NCBI GenBank assembly: GCA_018433765.1
Contig: JAHDQO010000007.1
Span: forward strand, 186,001-250,000
DNA from: Tissierellales bacterium
Lineage (GTDB): Bacteria > Bacillota > Clostridia > Tissierellales > Sedimentibacteraceae
DNA: 64,000 nucleotides
Direction of reading: 5' to 3'
The notes under the pieces were generated by a model that saw only the letters and a list, made by a program, of their open reading frames with translations, made no database searches and was not told the DNA's origin. Made by a program: the position numbers and the translations under genes. Positions 43,597 through 50,778 of the stretch are shown piece by piece (the first letter of the stretch is position 1; each line of letters begins with the position of its first letter).

Positions 43597-43850
43597 TACC
43601 CCCTTACTAATTTCAATATAAATTGAACTAATCTAAAACCTAAAACAAAGATATCTATTGTTATCATCGTAACCCAACATAAAACAAAAACATCTAAAGG
43701 TATGAAAAAACTAACGGATTCTAGTAAGTTTACAAGCCAAACTACTGCCTTATCTGCCATAACTAGAAATTCTGTTGATAGATTTAATGATGGCAAAATA
43801 GAATCTAAAATGCTTATTATAAATGTTAATATTTCATTTACTATTGTCAT
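43596..43850 (-). CDS. Small two-helix membrane protein, pVI-like minor coat candidate
   Basis: 84 residues with two hydrophobic segments (about 5-20 and 50-78). It lies between the pIII-like and Zot-like genes, exactly where pVI is found in the Ff gene order III-VI-I. Start and stop overlap its neighbours, so it is translationally coupled. The assignment rests on position and topology only. Confidence 0.72.
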   Translation of the reverse strand: MTIVNEILTFIISILDSILPSLNLSTEFLVMADKAVVWLVNLLESVSFFIPLDVFVLCWVTMITIDIFVLGFRLVQFILKLVRG

Positions 43851-45437
43851 TTAACTCACCGCCTTATCTGGCACTATCTTTCTATATCCATATAATACGG
43901 TCATTATTACAAATCCAAAACCTATTACCATTCTAAAATAGTCTATTATTGAGTAACCCATGAACTTCCATATTTCTAAATATCCAAAATCTATTATTGT
44001 CAATTCTTCATCTGTCATAGTGGATAAATCAACTTTAAAGCCTAATCCATCAGTTACGGTTTTAATCATTTTATGCACATTTATTTTTATTGTTGGTGCT
44101 TGTCCTTTTTCTACTTTCATATATTTAAGTTTATCTAGACTTTTAGTAAATACATTTATACCAGTACTATTACTTACCTTATTTATCATCTCATCTACTA
44201 AATATCTATCCTTATATTTATCTTTAAATTCATCGTAGCTACGTAAACAAGCTACTATTCCATCATCTATGAAAGTATTAGTTTCACATGAAGTATATAC
44301 TTCTAATCCTTTCCAATTTTTATATTTGACTCTACCTTCTCCGATATTTTGATATATTTTAATTTTCTGTCCTGCTTTTAAATCATATGTACCACTATTA
44401 CCATTTTTTAAAGTTATTTTTTCAACTGTATAATATACTCCATCAATTTCTGCTTGTATAAATGCTTGTATTATATTACTTGTAAACAAAGAGTTCTTAA
44501 ATGAATATAAAGAAATTTTTCTATCTATATTTGAATTATTAGTTATCTCAGCATAGTTATTGTCTTCATTATTTTTTATTAATTTTATTTCCTTTTCTAC
44601 AACTAATTGTTCATCAAAATAATTACCCTGTGAATCTAATATTTCAAAAAAAGGAACTTTAACTGTAGGATCTGGTGCAGAATTTTCACCCCAAACCATA
44701 AATATATCTAGTATTTCGTTAGTAGTGTTTTTTATATACATTTCCTCATTTTTATATAAATACAGTCCTCTACTAAAAGCATTAGTATATATTTCTTCTT
44801 GAGTGATAACATCACCATTTCTTCTACAAAACTCATAACCTATTATTTTGTTTTGTCCACTTTGAGGATATGCGTATAATTCTATTGAACTATTATTTGT
44901 GTACATATCTAAGTCGTTTTTTATATGTATACTCTTTTCAGGTGGTACTTCTATCCACCATTCATCGTTTATGTCTCCTTTCAAACAACTATTTTGTGTA
45001 TAAAACACTTCTGTTTTAGAACTATCAGTATAAATACAATTATTAGATTTATAAATATAATAGTTAGGTTCTTCTGTTAAATTATAAGCTTCTGAACTAC
45101 TACCACTTTTTAAAAACCTATATGTCCATCTATCAAATTTTTTCCATACACCATTATCTAATTTATATGCATAATCACAAATACCAATTTGTTTTTGATA
45201 CGCTGTAGAACTAGGTTTACCATAATACCAATCATACAAATAAAAATTATAATTAACATCGTCATTAATCATCAAACTAATATAATCACTATTACAAAAA
45301 AGAATACAATAACTTTTATTTTGAATAAGATTACTATAATTAGGTAAATTTTCACCATGCCATGTCTCAGCATAAACATTATATGTAACTGCAAAACTTA
45401 GAATAAATATTAAAATTAATATATAAACTTTTTTCAT
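43851..45437 (-). CDS. pIII-like adsorption/minor coat protein
   Basis: 528 residues from ATG 45437 (an in-frame GTG 9 nt earlier is part of SD AGAGGTG). Signal peptide ending NVYA (about 1-23), a long extracellular Cys-containing part, and a single C-terminal membrane helix (about 500-520: MVIGFGFVIMTVLYGYR). This layout and the place upstream of the pVI- and Zot-like genes fit pIII, the host-receptor-binding tip protein. Residues about 154-267 (44637-44978) align along their full length with the plus-strand protein at 47524-47928. The receptor is unknown. Confidence 0.85.
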   Translation of the reverse strand: MKKVYILILIFILSFAVTYNVYAETWHGENLPNYSNLIQNKSYCILFCNSDYISLMINDDVNYNFYLYDWYYGKPSSTAYQKQIGICDYAYKLDNGVWKKFDRWTYRFLKSGSSSEAYNLTEEPNYYIYKSNNCIYTDSSKTEVFYTQNSCLKGDINDEWWIEVPPEKSIHIKNDLDMYTNNSSIELYAYPQSGQNKIIGYEFCRRNGDVITQEEIYTNAFSRGLYLYKNEEMYIKNTTNEILDIFMVWGENSAPDPTVKVPFFEILDSQGNYFDEQLVVEKEIKLIKNNEDNNYAEITNNSNIDRKISLYSFKNSLFTSNIIQAFIQAEIDGVYYTVEKITLKNGNSGTYDLKAGQKIKIYQNIGEGRVKYKNWKGLEVYTSCETNTFIDDGIVACLRSYDEFKDKYKDRYLVDEMINKVSNSTGINVFTKSLDKLKYMKVEKGQAPTIKINVHKMIKTVTDGLGFKVDLSTMTDEELTIIDFGYLEIWKFMGYSIIDYFRMVIGFGFVIMTVLYGYRKIVPDKAVS

Positions 45438-45488
45438 TTTTTTCACCTCTAACTATAAAGGAGAGCGACTGCTCTCCTAGATGTAAAA

Positions 45489-45764
45489 TTAAACTGCTTT
45501 CTTTGCTTTTTTCTGAATGAAATTAATTCCTTTTTTAGCTGCAAAGCCTATTGCCCAAAGTGTCAAACCTACTGGAATCAAGAGTGCTAAAAGGTCTATT
45601 ACTGTTGGAACTATGTCTGCTGAAAAGTCTTGTACTATTCCTTTAACATCATCACTTAGCATACTCTTTGGTTCTGTTGCACCTGCAAATGCTGTTACTG
45701 TTGTCATTGCCATTATTGCAGTTACTAGAAATGAGTTTTTCATTTTTTTTAATTTTTTAAACAC
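45489..45764 (-). CDS. Major coat protein (pVIII-like) precursor
   Basis: 91 residues from GTG 45764 (AAGGAG 9 nt upstream). Signal peptide with basic start and AIMAMTTVTAFA core (1-27), predicted cleavage before GATEPK. The mature part has about 64 residues: acidic N-terminal segment, one membrane helix (IDLLALLIPVGLTLWAIGF) and a lysine-rich C-terminus (KKGINFIQKKAKKAV) that would contact the DNA. This is the classic filamentous-phage coat architecture. It sits directly upstream of the pIII-like gene. Confidence 0.93.
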   Translation of the reverse strand: MFKKLKKMKNSFLVTAIMAMTTVTAFAGATEPKSMLSDDVKGIVQDFSADIVPTVIDLLALLIPVGLTLWAIGFAAKKGINFIQKKAKKAV

Positions 45765-45793
45765 TTTTATAATCTCCTTCCTTTATTTTTATA

Positions 45794-46072
45794 TCAAATA
45801 GGCATTTTAAACGCCCACTTAACCCAATGTTTTATATGTGTTCTCCACATATATCTAGCAATGTAGAACGATATCAATATACCAAGTATCAATAAAAATA
45901 CTCTTTGATATACATTTATGGTTTCTGATACTCTCAAGATACTTGTTAGTGTTTCATCACTATTAGTAAAAATACCTATCAAATCATTCAATAACTGAAT
46001 GATAGAATCTAGCTTGTTTATAATTATTGTTGCTTGTTGCTCTGTCATGATATTTACTACTGTTTCAATCAT
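45794..46072 (-). CDS. Small membrane protein, probable minor virion protein
   Basis: 92 residues: a helical N-terminal half, one membrane helix (about 55-75: VFLLILGILISFYIARYMW) and a basic C-terminus. It lies between the ssDNA-binding and major coat genes, the place of the small end-cap proteins pVII/pIX in Ff phages, although it is larger. RBS GAGAGTGATTTT. Assignment by position. Confidence 0.7.
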   Translation of the reverse strand: MIETVVNIMTEQQATIIINKLDSIIQLLNDLIGIFTNSDETLTSILRVSETINVYQRVFLLILGILISFYIARYMWRTHIKHWVKWAFKMPI

Positions 46073-46086
46073 AAAATCACTCTCTT

Positions 46087-46344
46087 TTAGAAATTATCTT
46101 TTTCTTTTGCATACAGAAAGACTGTTCCGCTGTTTGTTGCAAATGCACCTATGTTGCATGTTATTGAAACAGGTTTTGTTTTGTCTAATTTATTAAATGT
46201 ATCATAGGTTACACCTACTTCTACTGCTTTGTGGTCTGCTTCTTGATATATTAATGCTTTTGCTACTTTCTGTATTGTTCCGTCATTTTTCTTCTGTGTT
46301 TTTTCGAATTTGTCAACTAACTGTCCTTTTATTACTGCTAACAT
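46087..46344 (-). CDS. Candidate ssDNA-binding protein (pV-like)
   Basis: 85 residues, beta-rich, with alternating hydrophobic/basic strands (MLAVIKGQLVDKFEKTQKKN, ALIYQEADHKAVEVGVTYD) consistent with a small OB-fold. In filamentous phages pV coats the new single strand before packaging and its gene lies just upstream of the coat genes, as here. Strong SD GGAAAGGAG. No residue-level signature proves DNA binding. Confidence 0.68.
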   Translation of the reverse strand: MLAVIKGQLVDKFEKTQKKNDGTIQKVAKALIYQEADHKAVEVGVTYDTFNKLDKTKPVSITCNIGAFATNSGTVFLYAKEKDNF

Positions 46345-46370
46345 TGTTTTTTTCTCCTTTCCTTAGATTA

Positions 46371-46451
46371 TTAAAAAATATCATCATCTTTTTTTATACA
46401 GGATCTGCTGTCTTTCTTTCTGATGATGATATTTTTATGTTTTACTGCCAT
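46371..46451 (-). CDS. Possible 26-codon basic peptide
   Basis: ATG 46451 to TAA 46371 gives a 26-residue, strongly charged peptide (MAVKHKNIIIRKKDS at the start). Its ATGGCAGTAA overlaps the stop of the 51-codon frame upstream, and AGGACAGG precedes it. It fills the gap before the ssDNA-binding gene. Too short to be sure. Confidence 0.3.
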   Translation of the reverse strand: MAVKHKNIIIRKKDSRSCIKKDDDIF

Positions 46452-46597
46452 TGCCTGTCCTGTTTATTTATATCAACCCTGTCCGATGTTATCCCCGATG
46501 ATAGCCTGTTGTTTTTTACTGTTGTCATTCCTGCAGGGTTAATTACTTTTTTTATATGAACCCCCCAACTATCTGGGAAGATAGTCAGAGGGAACAT
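46442..46597 (-). CDS. Possible 51-codon small protein
   Basis: ATG 46597 to TAA 46442, 51 residues (MFPLTIFPDSWGVHIKK at the start), beginning 8 nt after the orf104 stop and overlapping the 26-codon frame. There is no good SD, and its first codons coincide with a GC-rich hairpin, so the region may instead be regulatory. Confidence 0.3.
   Translation of the reverse strand: MFPLTIFPDSWGVHIKKVINPAGMTTVKNNRLSSGITSDRVDINKQDRQWQ
46562..46592. other. GC-rich hairpin without U-tract
   Basis: On the minus strand ACTATC and GATAGT pair around TTCCCA, and flanking C and G runs (CCCTC with GGGGGG) can extend the stem. No T-run follows on either strand, which argues against a terminator and for an RNA control element or origin structure. 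Confidence 0.45.
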
Positions 46598-46604
46598 TGC
46601 TTGA

Positions 46605-46919
46605 TTAAATTGCTAGTTCATATTCTCGTAAACGTAAATTTTTTATATCTTCTGTGAAATCGTCTTTTTCTAGGTCTATTCCTAGTTCTTGTAAACTTTC
46701 TTTTTTATGTACTAATTGATTTAATTTTTTAAGCTGCTTTAATCTTTTGTCTATTTTATTTAGTTCAACTTCCATATCTGCAATTGCTATTTTTAAATCT
46801 AGTGATACATTGTTTGCTGTATAGTCAAGTGAATTAGTTAATAGTTTTATGTATTCATCGCTTAATATTCTGTATTCTTCTGAAATGTCCATAAATTTAA
46901 ATGTTATTTCATATTTCAT
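46605..46919 (-). CDS. Coiled-coil phage protein, first gene of the lytic-direction operon
   Basis: 104 residues; heptad-rich helix at about 40-80 (MEVELNKIDKRLKQLKKLNQ). RBS GGGAGG. It is the first gene downstream of the minus-strand promoter that is overlapped by the repressor operators, so it is probably early and repressor-controlled. No homologue recognised; a regulatory or replication-accessory role is possible. Confidence 0.7.
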   Translation of the reverse strand: MKYEITFKFMDISEEYRILSDEYIKLLTNSLDYTANNVSLDLKIAIADMEVELNKIDKRLKQLKKLNQLVHKKESLQELGIDLEKDDFTEDIKNLRLREYELAI

Positions 46920-46991
46920 TTTTGTTCCTCCCAGATTCTTTATTTCATTATTTTACTTAATTATGATATAATTATTTAAATATATAACATT

Positions 46992-47061
46992 CGGTACCAA
47001 TTTTAGTACCGAAATAAGTATAACATACCAATTTTGGTACGTCAAGTACCGAAATAAGTAT
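46992..47061. promoter_or_regulatory. Phage repressor operator array
   Basis: Palindromes CGGTAC-N8-GTACCG (46992-47011) and TACCAA-TT-TTGGTA (47026-47039), plus a further half-site GTACCG (47046-47051). The 16-nt block GTACCGAAATAAGTAT occurs twice exactly 40 nt apart (47006 and 47046). The array lies between the divergent lytic operon and the repressor gene. Confidence 0.8.
47017..47045 (-). promoter_or_regulatory. Promoter of the phage lytic-direction operon
   Basis: On the minus strand TTGACG (47045-47040), 17-nt spacer, TATACT (47022-47017). The middle operator TACCAATTTTGGTA fills the spacer and the left operator lies just past the start point, a classic repressible arrangement. Confidence 0.78.
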
Positions 47062-47096
47062 TTTGAATATTTTTTTCAATTGATAAAGGTGATATT

Positions 47097-47477
47097 ATGA
47101 TAGAAATTTCTAAAAGAATAGATAAATGGTTAAAAGATAATAATTTAAGTACAACAACTATAAATAATGAAACAGGTATTTCTAAAAGCAATATTAGAAA
47201 TTGGTGTAATGGAAAAACTCTACCTTCTACAAAAGCATTAATAACTTTATATGAAAAGTATAATTTTCCAATACATTATATTCTTACTGGGGAAATTATG
47301 AATAACAAATCAAATCAGGATGATGAAATGCTAAAAGAATTAATTAATATTGCTGAACAATTAAATACAACAAACAAAGCAAAACTAATTGTTGATGCTG
47401 ATGGAATGTTCCAAGAACAAAATAATATTAAAGGGGAAATAAAATCATCAACTTCAAACAATATAAAAATAAGTTAA
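47097..47477 (+). CDS. XRE-family phage repressor (CI-like)
   Basis: 126 residues. N-terminal helix-turn-helix at about 5-60 (STTTINNETGISKSNIRNWCNGKTLPS), then a short helical tail and a polar C-terminus; there is no peptidase-type self-cleavage domain, so RecA-driven induction is not suggested. RBS AAAGGTGATATT. It is divergent from the lytic operon across the operator array and would keep the prophage silent. Confidence 0.88.
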   Translation: MIEISKRIDKWLKDNNLSTTTINNETGISKSNIRNWCNGKTLPSTKALITLYEKYNFPIHYILTGEIMNNKSNQDDEMLKELINIAEQLNTTNKAKLIVDADGMFQEQNNIKGEIKSSTSNNIKIS

Positions 47478-47523
47478 ATAAAAATAAACTCAATAAATAA
47501 GACAAGCAATAAGGAGTCAAATA

Positions 47524-47928
47524 GTGAAAAAATACATAATAATAGGTATATGTATATTGATAATAACATCTATATATTTTGTTTTTACAAACAATAACGA
47601 AATTATAAGAGGCGATATAAATGATGAATGGTGGATAAAAATACCACCAAAGAAAAGTATATACATAAAAAATGATATATATAACACTATAGAAATATTA
47701 CTATCAACTAAAAACAATAGTAATTCTTTAATATCATACGAATTATTATCTAATAACAAAAAAATAATTCAAGATATATATATAAACTCATTTCAAAATA
47801 CTATCATAAAAAAGAATGATAGAATATACATCAATAATATTACAAATGAAACCATAGAAATAAAATTGGCTTGGAACGAACAATCAAATAAATTACCAAC
47901 TCTAAAAATAATAAATTTAAAGGAGTAA
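47524..47928 (+). CDS. Membrane-anchored mimic of the pIII-like protein's central domain (candidate superinfection exclusion)
   Basis: 134 residues from GTG 47524 (AAGGAG upstream). N-terminal hydrophobic anchor (about 4-22) without a lipobox, then a domain that aligns without large gaps to residues about 154-267 of the phage's own pIII-like protein: GDINDEWWI..PP.KSI.IKND, a YE..., ..IY.N.F, ..YI.N.TNE and a LAW/MVW.E segment are shared. It lacks the rest of pIII and its C-terminal anchor. It lies 46 nt behind the repressor, in the direction transcribed in a lysogen, and would be displayed outside the membrane. It could mask the receptor or block incoming phage tips. This role is inference. 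Confidence 0.82.
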   Translation: MKKYIIIGICILIITSIYFVFTNNNEIIRGDINDEWWIKIPPKKSIYIKNDIYNTIEILLSTKNNSNSLISYELLSNNKKIIQDIYINSFQNTIIKKNDRIYINNITNETIEIKLAWNEQSNKLPTLKIINLKE

Positions 47929-47991
47929 TTTTTTTACTTTAATACAAACCTAATTTTTGATACAAATAAAACTTAATATTATATTTTATTT

Positions 47992-48012
47992 AAAGACTGC
48001 ATAGGTCTTTTT
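47992..48012 (+). terminator. Weak terminator after the repressor/mimic unit
   Basis: Six-bp stem AAAGAC/GTCTTT with a 7-nt loop, followed by TT and, slightly later, AAAAAAGCTTTTTTT. Confidence 0.5.
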
Positions 48013-48092
48013 AAAAAAGCTTTTTTTGATGTCACATTTTGCAATATTTAATAATTATATGTAACATATGAAAGCTTTAGAAATAAATTTTT

Positions 48093-48120
48093 ATACAAAA
48101 TGTCAATTTTACGACAAAAA
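48093..48120 (+). repeat. Cargo-gene leader motif, copy before the cyclase-like gene
   Basis: ATACAAAATGTCAATTTTACG followed by ACAAA. Nearly the same block is found at 50015-50040 before the membrane-protein gene. Looser versions are at 47942-47967, 48865-48890 and 49737-49753. Confidence 0.55.
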
Positions 48121-48165
48121 TTTTTTAAATATAAATCCGTTAAGAATTATAAGGAGGATAACTAT

Positions 48166-48849
48166 ATGCCCATAAATGAAATAACAGGAAATACATTTGT
48201 AGCTTACGTAGATATTTCAGGATTTAAAAATTACATGTCAAATAAACAAAAAGCTATAACAGCTCTAAACACATTTTACAATAGTGGTTATTTAATTTTA
48301 AATAATTATGATAATGAATATAATAGCAATTATAATTGTAATAAAAATAATATTGAAGGTATTTTTGTTTCAGACTGTGGAATTTTGTTTACACAAAATT
48401 GTTACCCACTTAACGATCAGTTAAATAACTTATTAAAAGTGTTAAAAGAATTAAATATTGAAATGATAAAAAATAAATTTATGCTTACAACTTCAATTGC
48501 ATATGGAGAATTTGAATATCATAAAAAAATTGAATTTAATGGCATTTCAAAACAAGCTATTTATGGAAATGCTTATGTTAATGCTTTTTTAAACAATGAG
48601 AATGAAAAACCTAAAATAAAACCAGGAGAATGTAGAATTGTTAAGAATAATCTGCCAAATGAAATTGAAAATAATCTTAAAAACAATAAATTTATTAAAA
48701 AAGTTGGAAAACATTATTATTACTACTGGATGTTAAAAGATTCAAGTAAAATAAATGATTTTAACAATCAGTATAAAAAATTAAATAATTTGAAAAAGGA
48801 TACGAAATATGAAAAGATGATTGGAATTCTAAGTAATTATATCCAATAA
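48166..48849 (+). CDS. Class III nucleotidyl-cyclase-like protein (cargo gene)
   Basis: 227 residues from ATG 48166 (AAGGAGG 8 nt upstream; an earlier in-frame start at 48100 lies inside the leader motif). FVAYVDISGFKNYM with Asp16 and IFVSDCGILF with Asp70 match the two metal-binding Asp motifs of class III adenylyl/guanylyl cyclases; TTSIAYGEFEY and IYGNAYVNAFLNN follow in the expected order, though the canonical transition-state Arg is not evident. Soluble, very rich in Asn and Lys. Cyclases of this fold make cCMP/cUMP in Pycsar antiphage defence. Whether this one is active is unknown. It is followed by an FRG-domain gene and a membrane protein. Confidence 0.65.
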   Translation: MPINEITGNTFVAYVDISGFKNYMSNKQKAITALNTFYNSGYLILNNYDNEYNSNYNCNKNNIEGIFVSDCGILFTQNCYPLNDQLNNLLKVLKELNIEMIKNKFMLTTSIAYGEFEYHKKIEFNGISKQAIYGNAYVNAFLNNENEKPKIKPGECRIVKNNLPNEIENNLKNNKFIKKVGKHYYYYWMLKDSSKINDFNNQYKKLNNLKKDTKYEKMIGILSNYIQ

Positions 48850-49007
48850 TAAATTATATTTAGTGAAAATGCAAATTTTGAGGCAAATTAAAATAATATA
48901 ATTTTTTTATATTAAGACCTATCCTTCAAAAACATTTGTAGACAATTTTAAAATATTTTTAATAATATAAATTAATTTAACTATAAAATATAAAAAAGGA
49001 GATTAAA

Positions 49008-49676
49008 ATGAACAAAATAACAAATTTTTTAGAATTGCACAATGCTTTAAATAAGTATCTAAATGATTATTCATGGGTTTTTAGAGGACAAGCTGAATTA
49101 TCATGGGACTTGATTCCTAAAGCTTTCAGAAAGCCACATAATGGAATTAATGATGAAAACAAATTTAAATCATTTAAAAGAAGAGCAATAGGCTATATAG
49201 ATAAAAACTATAATCTTAATGATTGGGATTGGTTAGCTATAGCACAACATCATGGATTAGCTACAAGATTATTAGATTGGTCATTTAATCCACTAGTTGC
49301 AGCTTATTTTGCTGTAAAAGAAAACTGCAATAAAGATGCAGTAATATATGCATATTATAATACGAAAAATGTTGTTAATATTACAAAGAAACAATCTCCA
49401 TTTTATGTAGATAAAATAATGAAGGTTAAGCCAGTAGGAATTAGTAAAAGAATAATACAGCAAAGTGGAATTTTTACGATACATACGCTTAACGAACAAT
49501 CTTTAAAAAATAATATTTCTAAAGATTGCAAACTTGAAGAAATTATTATTGATAAATCATATAAAAAAGAATTATTATGCGAATTATCATATTATGGAAT
49601 AAATTCAATGACACTATTTCCAGATTTAGATGGGTTATGTAGTTATATGAATTGGTCTATTGAAACTATTAATTAA
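49008..49676 (+). CDS. FRG-domain protein (cargo gene)
   Basis: 222 residues. The FRG domain is clear: WVFRGQAELSWDLIPKAFRK (about 23-42) and IAQHHGLATRLLDWSFNPLVAAYFAV (about 82-107). The domain is common in proteins linked to phage defence and mobile elements, but its biochemical activity is not settled. The C-terminal third is less conserved. RBS AAAAAGGAGA. It sits 158 nt after the cyclase-like gene, with a looser copy of the leader motif between them. Confidence 0.88.
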   Translation: MNKITNFLELHNALNKYLNDYSWVFRGQAELSWDLIPKAFRKPHNGINDENKFKSFKRRAIGYIDKNYNLNDWDWLAIAQHHGLATRLLDWSFNPLVAAYFAVKENCNKDAVIYAYYNTKNVVNITKKQSPFYVDKIMKVKPVGISKRIIQQSGIFTIHTLNEQSLKNNISKDCKLEEIIIDKSYKKELLCELSYYGINSMTLFPDLDGLCSYMNWSIETIN

Positions 49677-49754
49677 TGATATAATAATTAAAAATATTAA
49701 TTATTTAATAGATAAAAAAATTGTATAAAAACAAACTACAAATATTTATTTTAG

Positions 49755-50015
49755 ATTATTGATAAAAAAAATAAAAATATAGAAAAACTATTAGAAGAAT
49801 TACTTCAACTAACCATTTTAAACCTTAAAATAAATGATGAAATTAGTTTAGATAAATTTTTAAATTTTACAAAACATTTATATCAAATAGAAGATATAGA
49901 CAAATTAAATTACCATAATTATGAAGATATAATTATAAAACATATATTTAAATTAATACATTTTATAAATACTATTTTAAAAGATATAAATATTGAATTT
50001 AAAAATCAAATTTAA
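49755..50015 (+). pseudogene. Open frame without start codon, probable broken gene
   Basis: 86 sense codons ending at TAA 50013-50015, with coding-like composition (KNKNIEKLLEELLQL, FLNFTKHLYQIEDI) but no ATG, GTG or TTG at the 5' end and no SD. A short frame from TTG 49720 runs up to it in another phase and stops at TGA 49759, so a single-base indel could have split one gene. A leader-motif copy (49737-49753) lies across the junction. The rest of the 49677-50068 gap is AT-rich. Confidence 0.45.
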
Positions 50016-50040
50016 TACAAATGTTTATTTTACGACAAAT
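50015..50040 (+). repeat. Cargo-gene leader motif, copy before the membrane-protein gene
   Basis: ATACAAATGTTTATTTTACG followed by ACAAAT; aligns with 48093-48120 with one gap and two or three mismatches. It is located 30 nt before the SD of the next gene. Confidence 0.55.
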
Positions 50041-50068
50041 ATAGTAAAAAAGGAGGTTAAACATATTA

Positions 50069-50613
50069 TGCAATCTATTTTATTAATAATATTAATTATT
50101 ATAAGTATATTAAATAGTCCATTTATAATATCACTTTATAATAAAATGGCAAAATCAAAAGATAAAACTACAGAATTAGATAGTAATAGGAATTTATTTG
50201 AAAGAAAATATTATAAAGATATTAGCACAGATAAAGTAGTAAAACTATTAGAAGAATGGCTATCTTACTTATTTGACATCAAAGCAATTGAAAATATAAA
50301 TTTAAAAAAATTTAACAATTTAATGAGTAAAACAGTATTATACTGTAGTACAACAACAATTGAATTATTATCAGAGTTTCAACAGTTCAATTATAAAGGT
50401 ATAAATGAAAATGAGCCACGATTAAAACATTCTAATGAATTTTTGTTTTTATTATCATTATTAATTAGTAGTATTAAATATGATTTTACAAACGAATATA
50501 TAAATCCAATAAAGTTAATAAAAATTAAAATTAAAGATATTAAAACAATAGAAAATGATTTAAATAAATATGAAAAAAAATATAAAAAATACATAAATAA
50601 AATGGTAAAATAA
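50069..50613 (+). CDS. Small membrane-anchored protein (cargo gene, possible effector)
   Basis: 181 residues from ATG 50069 (AAAGGAGG upstream). N-terminal membrane helix (about 3-22: SILLIILIIISILNSPFIIS), then a helical cytoplasmic or extracellular domain rich in Lys, Asn and Ile (KVVKLLEEWLSYLF; NEFLFLLSLLISSIKYDF). Not recognised. It is the last gene before attR. Its place next to a cyclase-like and an FRG-domain gene would fit a membrane effector of a defence cassette, but this is speculation. Confidence 0.68.
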
Positions 50614-50688
50614 TTATATTTTCTATTAATTATTCATACATTTAATATATTTCAAATAAAAAAAATATTAATTTATCAATATATTTTC

Positions 50689-50707
50689 TTCTAACAGATT
50701 TCTAACA
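50689..50707 (+). promoter_or_regulatory. Candidate integrase arm-type sites, right end
   Basis: Two direct TTCTAACA copies (50689-50696 and 50700-50707), same orientation as the pair near attL, 72-90 nt inside attR. Confidence 0.5.
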
Positions 50708-50730
50708 AAACACTTTAAAACTCAAAAAAT

Positions 50731-50756
50731 AAAACGTTGATTTTTCAACGTTTTTC
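50731..50756. terminator. Terminator at the right end of the prophage
   Basis: Perfect 10-bp stem AAAACGTTGA (50731-50740) with TCAACGTTTT (50745-50754) and flanking T/A runs. Confidence 0.85.
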
Positions 50757-50778
50757 TTATATGTATTTTCATTTTTAA

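Noticed and set aside
45517-45801. 94-codon plus-strand frame
   Set aside because: It is the antisense shadow of the major coat protein gene and lacks an RBS.
46197-46559. 120-codon plus-strand frame
   Set aside because: Antisense to the ssDNA-binding candidate and the hairpin region; low-complexity Leu/Phe/Ser composition typical of a shadow frame.
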